DNA of 64,000 bases from positions 1-64,000 of the forward strand of contig NZ_LKPJ01000018.1 in NCBI RefSeq assembly GCF_001443045.1. Reading direction: 5' to 3'. The notes beneath the pieces were generated by a model, which saw only the letters and a list, made by a program, of their open reading frames with translations, ran no database searches and was not told the origin of the DNA. Both the position numbers and the translations under genes were made by a program. Of this stretch, positions 19,758 through 28,300 are shown in pieces (position 1 is the stretch's first letter; each line of letters begins with the position of its first letter). The DNA comes from Burkholderia ambifaria. GTDB taxonomy: Bacteria; Pseudomonadota; Gammaproteobacteria; Burkholderiales; Burkholderiaceae.

Positions 19758-21332
19758 ATGAATCTCGTCGCCGCCCTCGACCGCGCCGCCCGTGCGACGC
19801 CCGACAAGCCGTTCGTCGTCAGCGAATCCGCGACGATCACCTATGCCGCCGCGCGTGCCCGCTCGCACCGCGCGGCGGCCGTGCTGAGCGCGCTCGGCAT
19901 CGCGGCCGGCGACCGCGTCGCCGCGATGTGCTTCAACACGCCGGCCTTCGTCGACCTCATGTTCGGCGCGTGGCGGCTCGGCGCGACGTTCGTGCCGATC
20001 AATCACAAGCTGCAGGCGCCGGAAGTCGACTACCTGCTCGAACACAGCTGCAGCAAGGCGCTGCTGTTCGACGTGGCGCTCGCGCCGGTGGTTGAGCGCA
20101 TCGTGTATCCCGCACGACAGCTCGTGACCGAAGGCGAACTCGACGGCGTGCCGTGCTTCGACACGCTGTGCGCGACGATGGACGGCCTCGCGGGCATCGA
20201 GCCGGCCGACGGCGACGTCGCGCAGATCCTCTATACGTCCGGCACGACCGGCCGCCCGAAAGGCTGCGTGCACAGCCACCACACCGTGACGCTCGCGGCG
20301 ATGCAAGCCGCGCTCGCGATCGGTATCGGCCGCAACGAGCGCACGCTGATGGCGATGCCGATCTGGCATTCGTCACCGCTCAACAACTGGTTCGGCGGCA
20401 CGCTGTACGCGGGCGGCACCGTCGTGCTGCTGCGCGAATACCATCCGCTGCGCTTCCTGCAGGCTGTCGAACGCGAGCGCGTGACGCTGTATTTCGGCGC
20501 GCCGGTGTCGTACACGCTGCCGCTCGACACGGTCGACGGCTTCGCGGCGTTCGACCTGTCGAGCGTGCGCGCATGGCTGTACGGCGGCGGCCCGATCGGC
20601 GCCGCGCAGGCCGAACGGCTTGCGCGCGCGTATCGCAGCGACGCGTTCTTTCAGGTGTACGGAATGACCGAAACAGGCCCGGCCGGCACGACGCTGTATC
20701 CGGACGAGCAGATCGCGAAGGCCGGCTCGATCGGCCGCCACGGCGGCCCGGGCGTCGACCTGCGCGTCGTGCGGATGGACGGCATCGACGCGCAGCCGGG
20801 CGAGACCGGCGAAATCTGGCTGAAGACCGACAGCATGATGCTCGGCTATCTCGACGATGCGGCCGCGACACGCGCCGCGTTCGCGCCGGACGGCTGGTAC
20901 CGCACCGGCGACATCGCGCGGATCGATCAGGATGGCTACCTGTTCATCGTCGACCGGCTGAAGGACATGATCGTCACGGGTGGCGAGAACGTCTATTCGA
21001 AGGAAGTGGAGGACGTGCTCGGCGCGCATCCCGGGATCGCGGAGGTCGCCGTCGTCGGCGTCCCGCATCCCGACTGGGGCGAGACGGTCGTCGCGCATGT
21101 CGTGCTGCGCGCGGGCACCGCACCCGATGCGGATGCGGATGCGGATGCGGATGCGGATGCGGATGCGGATGCGGATGCGGATGCGGATGCGGATGCGGAT
21201 GCGCTGCGCGCATTCTGCGGCGAGCGGCTCGCCGCGTACAAGATCCCGCGCGAATTCGTGTTCGCGGAAACGCTGCCGCGCACGCCGACCGGCAAGCTGC
21301 AGAAGTTCCTGCTGCGCATGCGCAGAGACTAA
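19758..21332 (+). CDS. Acyl-CoA ligase (AMP-forming) with poly-(Asp-Ala) insert
   Basis: This is an ANL-superfamily enzyme of 524 residues that activates a carboxylic acid to its CoA thioester. Motifs are ILYTSGTTGRPKGCVHSH (P-loop, near 156), YGMTETGPAGT (near 300), WYRTGDIARIDQDGYLFIVDRLKDMI (hinge, near 380-405) and the C-terminal PTGKLQKFLL lysine motif. Residues 457-482 are thirteen Asp-Ala pairs in a surface loop of the C-terminal subdomain, encoded by a hexanucleotide repeat. The start ATG at 19758 was chosen for match to family N-termini (MNLVAALDRAARATPDKPF). It is probably co-transcribed with the upstream dehydrogenase. Confidence 0.88.
   Translation: MNLVAALDRAARATPDKPFVVSESATITYAAARARSHRAAAVLSALGIAAGDRVAAMCFNTPAFVDLMFGAWRLGATFVPINHKLQAPEVDYLLEHSCSKALLFDVALAPVVERIVYPARQLVTEGELDGVPCFDTLCATMDGLAGIEPADGDVAQILYTSGTTGRPKGCVHSHHTVTLAAMQAALAIGIGRNERTLMAMPIWHSSPLNNWFGGTLYAGGTVVLLREYHPLRFLQAVERERVTLYFGAPVSYTLPLDTVDGFAAFDLSSVRAWLYGGGPIGAAQAERLARAYRSDAFFQVYGMTETGPAGTTLYPDEQIAKAGSIGRHGGPGVDLRVVRMDGIDAQPGETGEIWLKTDSMMLGYLDDAAATRAAFAPDGWYRTGDIARIDQDGYLFIVDRLKDMIVTGGENVYSKEVEDVLGAHPGIAEVAVVGVPHPDWGETVVAHVVLRAGTAPDADADADADADADADADADADADADALRAFCGERLAAYKIPREFVFAETLPRTPTGKLQKFLLRMRRD
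21126..21203. repeat. In-gene hexanucleotide repeat encoding poly-(Asp-Ala)
   Basis: Thirteen perfect copies of GATGCG lie inside the acyl-CoA ligase gene, in frame as Asp-Ala. Perfect identity of all copies suggests recent or ongoing slippage. Confidence 0.95.
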
Positions 21333-21591
21333 GTATCCGCGATTGAGCCGGCGCACTGGTAGCTCGCACACTCATATCCCCTTTGCGAACCCAAAAGCGG
21401 GATACGGCACCATTGCCTATCCGCGACATCTGACCTAACGCATTCGCGCACGCGCGGTCAATGCAACAAGTGGAACGGAACAAGTAATAGAAGTTACCGG
21501 TACTGAATCATATTCGTCCGATTGATCGATGTTTCTTATCTGGAATAGCGTCTCTAGGCAGCCATTCCATTTACTGAAACAGGGAAGCCGG

Positions 21592-22251
21592 ATGAAAAAC
21601 GAACTCAAAGCACCGACCCATCTTTTCGCCACCGTTGGCGCGCTCACGGAACGCGGTGGACGTGTCACCACCGCAACCAGCGGCCTGACCTTGGCTGGAT
21701 TGGAAGTCGCCTGCGTCGGCGATGTAGTGACCTATGACGACGGCAGCGAGGCCGCGATTATCGACGGCGCGGGAAACAACCATAGCGGAGGCAAGCCATT
21801 CGCATTGGTGGGCAGCCGGTTGAGCAACGGCGACCGCATTACCGAAACGCTGCGCAGTTCATGGGGCATTCACGTGGCGGATGGGCAACGCGTTGCGGGC
21901 CTGTTCGATCCGACCTATGTGCCGCCGCTCGCGCCGCCCGCCTACAGACTGGCGGTACGTGGCGCGACAACAGCGCGCGGCGGTGTATTGCGCGAGCCTT
22001 CCGGGACGTGGGAAGTAGCGCCGCACTTGGGAAAGGCTGCCACGGCGGGCGACCTGATCCACTATCCGGACGGTTCAATCGCGCGCGTGACGAGCGGTCT
22101 GGGTTTGGCCGACGGGCCCGACTTCGCGCCGCTCGCATTCGTTGGCAGCGGACTCGATAACGGCGACACGATCACCGATAGCCCCGAGCGACAAGGCGTA
22201 GCGTCGTCAGTTGTATTTAGCGTCGTCACCCGCTCGTCCATGCCCCACTGA
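21592..22251 (+). CDS. Tandem PAAR-like domain protein (T6SS spike tip)
   Basis: The protein has 219 residues and starts MKNELKAPTHLFATVGALTE behind AGGGAAG. It consists of two related halves: residues about 8-90 (GGRVTTATSGLTLAG, GDVVTYDDGSEAAIIDGAG, ALVGSRLSNGDRITET) and about 120-205 (GGVLREPSGTWEVA, GDLIHYPDGSIARVTSG, AFVGSGLDNGDTITDS). This is the pattern of tandem PAAR-like proteins that cap the type VI secretion VgrG spike. It is first in a compact run with a second PAAR gene, a peptidase and an exported protein. No vgrG or tss genes are in the window, so it is an orphan cluster. The upstream 259 bases are AT-richer than the flanks. Confidence 0.8.
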   Translation: MKNELKAPTHLFATVGALTERGGRVTTATSGLTLAGLEVACVGDVVTYDDGSEAAIIDGAGNNHSGGKPFALVGSRLSNGDRITETLRSSWGIHVADGQRVAGLFDPTYVPPLAPPAYRLAVRGATTARGGVLREPSGTWEVAPHLGKAATAGDLIHYPDGSIARVTSGLGLADGPDFAPLAFVGSGLDNGDTITDSPERQGVASSVVFSVVTRSSMPH

Positions 22252-22261
22252 GGTAGCGCCC

Positions 22262-22803
22262 ATGATCCGCTACTTTCTTGCCAAAGGCGACCGCGCCGGG
22301 GAAGCGGTGATTGTCGAAGGCCTCGACACCGTGACCTGTTCCAATCCTCCGCCGAGGGTCCATATCGCCACGCTCGATATGAAGACCTACTGTACGGCCT
22401 GCAAGCGTGAAGGGTACATCGCACCGCAAGGGCCGCGCTGGCCCGGTACCGGCCCGAACGGCAAACAGTGGGCATTGAGCGGGGATATGAATGTCTGCGG
22501 ATGCAACCCGTCGCCGATCTTCTATGCTGAGCGCGGCATGCGGATGATTTTTACTGCAGGAGAGACTGCGGCGCTGAATGGGCGCAAATCTGATGCAGCC
22601 GTGCGGTCATTTGCTCGATCGGCTGCCGTACACGACGAGCAATTCACCTTGCTCGATGACTCCCGCCGCCCGCTCGCGAACATCCGCCAATCGTTACCGA
22701 CACTGGCCAGATTTTCACGGGCACCACGGACACGGCCGGGCAAACACATCGGATCGCCACCGACGTCTCGGAAACTCTGAAAATCTATACGACGGAACAT
22801 TGA
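22262..22803 (+). pseudogene. PAAR protein with transthyretin-like tail, frameshifted
   Basis: The frame opens at 22262 (MIRYFLAKGDRAGEAVIVEG) behind GAGG and encodes a PAAR-type N-terminus (HIATLDMKTYCTACKREGYI, GPRWPGTGPNGKQWALSGD, NVCGC). After residue about 142 (LANIR, near 22688) the family-like sequence continues in another frame (+2) as IVTDTGQIFTGTTDTAG up to LKIYTTEH and a stop at 22801-22803. The frame as read instead runs through unrelated basic residues to a stop at 22778-22780. This indicates a loss of one or four bases, or a gain of two. No slippery heptamer is seen, so programmed shifting is unlikely. The intact product would be about 180 residues, with the tail resembling the transthyretin-like extensions of spike-tip proteins. 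A sequencing error is possible. Confidence 0.65.
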
Positions 22804-22807
22804 AGCA

Positions 22808-23476
22808 ATGAAAAATTTTGATGTGAATGACGGCGGAGAATGGTTCCTCGTACACTCAGGCGCAGTCACCAACACCAATCCGGGGTCGATGGTGGAAGTA
22901 ACAATCAATACCGAAAAAATATGTCACAACATGACAAACAAGGAATTCCGGGAAATGGTATTGAGTAAGCGCGATCGAGCCATTTCTCTCGTCGACAAAA
23001 GAATCGAGGATTTGCAGCGCTGGTCGAACGCTGACAAGGCACGCGTATTACAGTGGTTCGGCAGAACCGATGAAGGCACCCGCATAACGGCATTAACAGG
23101 CCTGACTGCAATCGCTCGAGTACTAAAGGCACTCACAGGCTACAATTTCACGCGATGGGATAGCGAGCGATTCAAACATATTGGATGCGTTCCAAATCCG
23201 AACAAATCGGGAGTCGCTGCATCAGTGTGTTCGCCGGATACCGTAACTCATACGATCGCAATACATCCCGATTTTTGTACAATGCGAGACTTCTCATGGG
23301 AAAAAGATTCCGTAGTTTCCACTCTGATTCATGAGGTGAGTCATTTCGATGACACAATGGGAACCAAGGATCACAGATACTTCATGGAGGAGTGTTTGGC
23401 GTTTGGAGCCGAAAATCCGAATCAAGCAATCCACAATGCCGACAGTATTGCAGGATACGTCATTTACAATGCTTAA
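22808..23476 (+). CDS. M35-type zinc metallopeptidase, putative T6SS effector
   Basis: The protein has 222 residues. HEVSH at 175-179 gives two zinc-ligand histidines and the catalytic Glu176. GTKDHRY at 185-191 supplies the Asp (D188) that is the third ligand in the deuterolysin/aspzincin (M35, Lys-M35) family. ENPNQAIHNADSIAGYV follows, as in that family. There are five cysteines and no signal peptide, as expected of a type VI cargo. It starts 4 bases after the stop of the restored PAAR frame and overlaps the next gene. Base composition is visibly lower in GC than the chromosome around it. Likely role: degrading proteins, probably in the periplasm of target cells. This is inferred. Confidence 0.75.
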   Translation: MKNFDVNDGGEWFLVHSGAVTNTNPGSMVEVTINTEKICHNMTNKEFREMVLSKRDRAISLVDKRIEDLQRWSNADKARVLQWFGRTDEGTRITALTGLTAIARVLKALTGYNFTRWDSERFKHIGCVPNPNKSGVAASVCSPDTVTHTIAIHPDFCTMRDFSWEKDSVVSTLIHEVSHFDDTMGTKDHRYFMEECLAFGAENPNQAIHNADSIAGYVIYNA

Positions 23477-23879
23477 TTTTATTCTTGGCCTAAGTCTTCT
23501 CACCTCCAATCCGGTATTCGCATGCATCGCCAGCGAGAACTTCGACGTCTACTTTTCGAGAGATAGCTCGCACATATCGAATTCGGAGATCGTCCGCATT
23601 GCAAAATGGGTAGCCGACCAAAAACTCTATTATGCAAATCACCTAACCAAAGAAACGACACTGATCAGCGGCCATGCCGAGGAAAGTGAACCGGGAGCAC
23701 CGGCCCTTGCGCAATCGAGATTGCAAACCGCGTATGCGCTGTTGGAGGAACTAGGTTTTTTACGCGGGACCATCAAGAAAAGCGCTCGCGTCTATTCGCA
23801 TGGCGACGTGGACAATGGCCGGCGTGTGGAAATTTCCTTCCTGCCCGATTGCCCTAACAAGTGCTGCGACGGCAAGTAA
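23469..23879 (+). CDS. Exported OmpA-like-fold protein, putative immunity protein
   Basis: The protein has 136 residues. A hydrophobic N-terminus (residues 1-18, ending VFA before Cys19) looks like a signal peptide, possibly a lipoprotein signal although it lacks basic residues. The mature part resembles the OmpA C-terminal fold: FDVYFSRDSSHI (25-36), ISGHAEE (66-72, in place of the usual GHTD), LAQSRLQTAYALLEELGF (80-97) and NGRRVEISF (116-124). The gene overlaps the peptidase gene by 8 bases, the usual arrangement of an effector with its immunity partner, and export fits neutralising a periplasmic toxin. An alternative start 13 codons upstream (MPTVLQDTSF) is possible. Immunity function is inferred. 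Confidence 0.7.
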   Translation: MLNFILGLSLLTSNPVFACIASENFDVYFSRDSSHISNSEIVRIAKWVADQKLYYANHLTKETTLISGHAEESEPGAPALAQSRLQTAYALLEELGFLRGTIKKSARVYSHGDVDNGRRVEISFLPDCPNKCCDGK

Positions 23880-23989
23880 CGTCATACTGCCGCCGATCAC
23901 GGCGATGCGCTGGCACGTACGCATGCGGCGACCCGCCTGCACCACCGCCTGCAAGCCCCCTATGTCCTGCCGGCTGCGTACCCCCCAAG

Positions 23990-24026
23990 AAAAAGCCACC
24001 GGCCCCGACGGGACTGGTGGCTTTTT
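23990..24026. terminator. Bidirectional rho-independent terminator
   Basis: An 11-base perfect stem (23990-24000 with 24016-24026) begins with A5 and ends with T5, around a 15-base GC-rich loop. It lies between the convergent peptidase/immunity pair and the livK-like gene and can serve both. Confidence 0.9.
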
Positions 24027-24088
24027 CGCACGAGGCGCGAGACGGCAACGTTGGGCCGCCGCCCGCTCCCCACGTCACGACTGACTGC

Positions 24089-25228
24089 TTACTTGCCGCC
24101 GATGCTCTTCAGCGGCTTCCATTCGCCCTTCTCGACCTTGTACATCGTGATGCCGCCGTTCTTCAGGTCGCCCTTCGCGTCGTACGCGACGTGCGACGAC
24201 GTGACGCCGGCCATGTTGGTCTTCGCGAGCACCGGCAGGTACTTCGCCGGATCGGTCGAATCCGCCTTCTTCATCGCGTTGAGCATCGCCATCGCGCCGT
24301 CGTACGCATACGGCGAGTAGGTCTGCACGTCTTCGCCGAAGCGCTTCTTGTACTTGTCGGCGTAGGTCTTGCCGCCCGGCATTTCTTCCAGCGGGAGGCC
24401 TGCCAGCGAAGCGATCGTGCCGTCGGCCGCGTTGCCCGCGATCTTCAGGAACGTCGGCGTCTTCACCATTTCGCCGCTCATCAGCGGTGCCGTGATGCCA
24501 AGCGTCTTCATCTGCTTGACCATCGGCGCTGCCTGCGAGTCCGCGCCGCCGTAGTAGACGAGGTCCGGCTTCGCCGCCTTCAGCTTGGTCAGGATCGCCT
24601 TGAAGTCGACGGCCTTGTCGTTCGTGAATTCACGGTCGACGATCGTCGCGCCGCCGGCCTTCGCGGCCTTCTCGAACTGGTCGGCGAGACCCTGGCCGTA
24701 GGCCGTGCGGTCGTCGACGATCGCGATCTTCTTCATGCCGAGATCCTTCGACGCGAAGGTGCCCGCCACCGAGCCTTGCTGCGTGTCGGACGTCATCATG
24801 CGGAAGGTCGTCTTGTAACCCTGCTGCGTGTATTCCGGTGCCGTCGCCATCGCGATTTCCGGAATGCCGGCGTTCGCGTAGATGCGCGAAGCGGGAATCG
24901 TCGTGCCCGAGTTGAAGTGGCCGAGCATGCCCTTGATGCCGTCGTCGACGAGCTTCTGCGCAACCGTCGTGCCGGTGCGCGGGTCAGCCTGGTCGTCTTG
25001 CGTCTCGAGCACGAACTTCACCGGCTTGCCGCCGATCTTCGGGTTCGTCGCGTTGAAGTCTTCCAGCGCGAGCGCGATCCCGTTCTGCATATCCTTGCCG
25101 TAGTGAGCCTGGGCGCCCGTCATCGGCCCTGCGTAACCGATCTTCACGTCGTCCGCATGAGCCGTCCCCGCCAGCGACATGACAGCGACGAACGTCGCGC
25201 CTGCCAGCTTTTTCATCGTGTGTTGCAT
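24089..25228 (-). CDS. Branched-chain amino acid ABC transporter substrate-binding protein
   Basis: This is a periplasmic LivK-type (type I fold) binding protein of 379 residues with a signal peptide ending AHA-DDVKIG (about residue 24). It shows VKIGYAGPMTGAQAHYGKDMQNG, a central YGQGLADQFEKAAKAGG and a YSPYAYDGAMAMLNAM segment. AAGGAG is 5-6 bases before the ATG at 25228; an upstream in-frame extension was rejected. It follows putA by 84 bases on the same strand and may be co-transcribed. No Liv permease genes are adjacent; the two liv operons at 51-62 kb could supply partners. Confidence 0.92.
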   Translation of the reverse strand: MQHTMKKLAGATFVAVMSLAGTAHADDVKIGYAGPMTGAQAHYGKDMQNGIALALEDFNATNPKIGGKPVKFVLETQDDQADPRTGTTVAQKLVDDGIKGMLGHFNSGTTIPASRIYANAGIPEIAMATAPEYTQQGYKTTFRMMTSDTQQGSVAGTFASKDLGMKKIAIVDDRTAYGQGLADQFEKAAKAGGATIVDREFTNDKAVDFKAILTKLKAAKPDLVYYGGADSQAAPMVKQMKTLGITAPLMSGEMVKTPTFLKIAGNAADGTIASLAGLPLEEMPGGKTYADKYKKRFGEDVQTYSPYAYDGAMAMLNAMKKADSTDPAKYLPVLAKTNMAGVTSSHVAYDAKGDLKNGGITMYKVEKGEWKPLKSIGGK

Positions 25229-25312
25229 AGCTTCTCCTTGGTACCAGGGTAAATGGAGCGGCTTCGGGATCGCCTTGCCGCATCCTTTGTTTGATCCGAA
25301 CGGCAAGGATGG

Positions 25313-28300
25313 TCAGCCGATCGTCATCAAATTCGCATTGCCGCCCGCCGCGGCCGTGTTCACGCTGACCGAGCGCTCGGTCAGCAGCCGCTCGAGCGCA
25401 TAGTCTTCCGCGTCGCCGTTCTCGAACGCGCCCGCCGACGCGCCCTGCACCGACACGATCGGGCCCGGCCGCTGCGCGACGTCCTTCACGAGCGTCTGCA
25501 GTTCGTCGCTGTCGCCTTCGAACAGCACCGCGTCGAACGGCGCGTCGGCCTGCTTGCGCACGGCCGCATGCGCCTTCAGCGCGGCCGGCAGCGCCGCGAC
25601 CAGCGCCTCGCCCGCCGCACCGGCGAACAACGCGCGGTTGCCCGTCGCCAGCACCGCCGCGAACTGCGCGCGCGCACCGCCCGGCGTCGCCGCGACACAC
25701 AACACCGTGCCGCGCGGGCCGAGTGTATACGTGTTTCGCTCACCCGTCGGACCGGTCAGCACCGCGGTCGCACCGGCCGGCACCTGCGCCAGATAGCCGT
25801 CGCAACGCGCGGCCAGCGCCGGTTCGCGCTGCTCGATCAGCCAGTCGCGCAGCGCGGTGAGCGCCGCCGCCGGCTTGCCGCGCTGCTCGCCTTCGACCGC
25901 GCCGTCCGCGATCAGCGTCTGCGCGAGCGAACGCGGCAGGCCCGACGGACGCGTCGCGAGCAGGCGCTGCAGGTACAGCGCGCCGCCGGCCTTCGGGCCC
26001 GTGCCCGACAGCCCTTCGCCGCCGAACGGCTGCACGCCGACCACCGCGCCGATCACGTTGCGGTTCACGTAGATGTTGCCGACGTGCGCGTTCGAGATCA
26101 CGTGCGCGATCGTCTCGTCGATCCGCGTATGGATCCCGAGCGTCAGGCCGTAACCCGTCGCGCGGATCTGCTCGAGCAGCTTGTCGAGCTGGCTGCGGCG
26201 ATAGCGCACGACGTGCAGCACGGGGCCGAACACTTCACGCTTGAGCTCGTCGATGCTGCCGATCTCGATCAGCGTCGGCGGCACAAACGTACCGTGCGCG
26301 CAGGCTTCCGGCGACGGCAGCTGCGTGACCGTATGGCCCTTGTCCTTCATCGTCACGACGTGCGTATCGATCGTCTGCTTCGCTTCGCCGTCGATCACCG
26401 GGCCGACGTCCGTCGACAGCCGGTCGGGGTTGCCGAGCGCCAGCTCGTGCATCGCACCCTTCAGCATCGTCAGCGTGCGGTCCGCGACATCGTCCTGCAG
26501 ACACAGAACGCGCAGCGCCGAACACCGTTGACCGGCCGAGTCGAACGACGACTGCATCACGTCCGCGACGACCTGCTCCGCAAGCGCCGACGAGTCGACG
26601 ATCATCGCGTTCTGGCCGCCCGTTTCGGCGATCAGCGGAATCGGCTTGCCATCCGGATCGAGGCGCGCGGACAGCGTCTTGTTGATCAGGCGCGCGACTT
26701 CGGTCGAGCCGGTGAACATCACCGCGCGCGTGCGCGGATCGGCGACCAGCGCCGCGCCGACGGTCTCGCCGGTGCCCGGCAGCAGTTGCACCGCGCCGGC
26801 CGGCACGCCGGCCTCGCGCAGCAGGCGCACGGCTTGCGCGGCGATCAGCGGCGTCTGCTCGGCCGGCTTCGCGAGCACCGTGTTGCCGGCTGCCAGTGCA
26901 GCGGCCACCTGGCCCATGAAGATCGCGAGCGGGAAGTTCCACGGGCTGATGCAGACCACGGGACCGAGCGGACGGTGCGTGTCGTTCGAGAATTCGTCGC
27001 GGATCTGCGCCGCGTAGTAGCGCAGGAAGTCGACGGCTTCGCGGATTTCAGCGATCGCGTTCGGCAGCGACTTGCCGGCTTCGCGCACGATCAGGCCCAT
27101 CAGCGTGTGCATCTGCGCTTCGAGCAGGTCGGCCGCGCGCACCAGGCAGTCGGCGCGCGCATCGACCGGCGTCGCCTGCCAGATCGGCGCGGCAGCCACC
27201 GCGTGCGCGAGCGCCGCGCTCACGTGTTCGGCCGTCGCTTCGCTGACCGTGCCGACCACGTCGCGCTGGTCGGCCGGGTTGCGCACGTCGCGCGCCGGGG
27301 CATCGGCGAGCGCGTCGTCGGCGAGCATCGGCGCCGCGCGCCACGGATGGTGCGCGCTCGCGAGCAGCGCGGACGACAGCGACGCGAGACGGTGTTCGTT
27401 CGACAGGTCGAGGCCCATCGAGTTGGGGCGCTCGTCGCCGTACAAGTTGCGCGGCAGCGGGATCTTCGCGTGCGGCGCGCCGAGCGGCACGACCTTCGAC
27501 GCCTCGTCGACCGGATCGGCGACCAGTTCCTTCACCGACACCGTCTTGTCGGCGATGCGGTTCACGAACGACGTGTTCGCGCCGTTCTCCAGCAGGCGGC
27601 GCACGAGGTACGCGAGCAGCGTTTCATGCGTGCCAACCGGCGCGTACACGCGGCACGGGCGGTTCAGCTTGTCGCGGCCCGTGACTTCCTCGTACAGCGG
27701 CTCGCCCATCCCGTGCAGGCACTGGAATTCATACTGGCCCGGGTAGTAGTTCTGGCCGGCCAGGTGATAGATCGCGGCCAGCGTGTACGCATTGTGCGTC
27801 GCGAACTGCGGATAGACGGCGTCGGGCGCCGCGAGCAGCTTCTTCGCGCACGCGAGGTACGACACGTCCGTGTAGATCTTGCGCGTGTAGACCGGATAGC
27901 CTTCGAGGCCATCGACCTGCGCACGCTTGATTTCGGTATCCCAGTACGCGCCCTTGACCAGGCGGATCATCAGGCGGTGACGGCTGCGGCGCGCGAGGTC
28001 GATCAGGTAGTCGATCACGAACGGGCAGCGCTTCTGGTAGCCCTGCACGACGAAGCCGATGCCGTTCCAGCCCGCGAGCTCCGGATCGAAGCACAGCGCC
28101 TCGAGCAGGTCGAGCGACAGTTCGAGACGGTCGGCTTCTTCCGCGTCGATGTTCAGGCCGATGTCGTAGCGGCGCGCGAGCAGCGCGAGCGCGCGCACGC
28201 GCGGCAGCAGCTCGCTCATCGTGCGGTCCTGCTGCGAGCGCGAGTAGCGCGCGTGCAGCGCCGACAGCTTGATCGAGATGCCCGGGCCTTCGTAGATGCC

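Noticed and set aside
21335..21426. TATCCGCGA direct repeats left of the effector islet as possible insertion footprints
   Set aside because: The 9-mer also occurs near 17156, no copy flanks the right end, and no integrase or IS is present.
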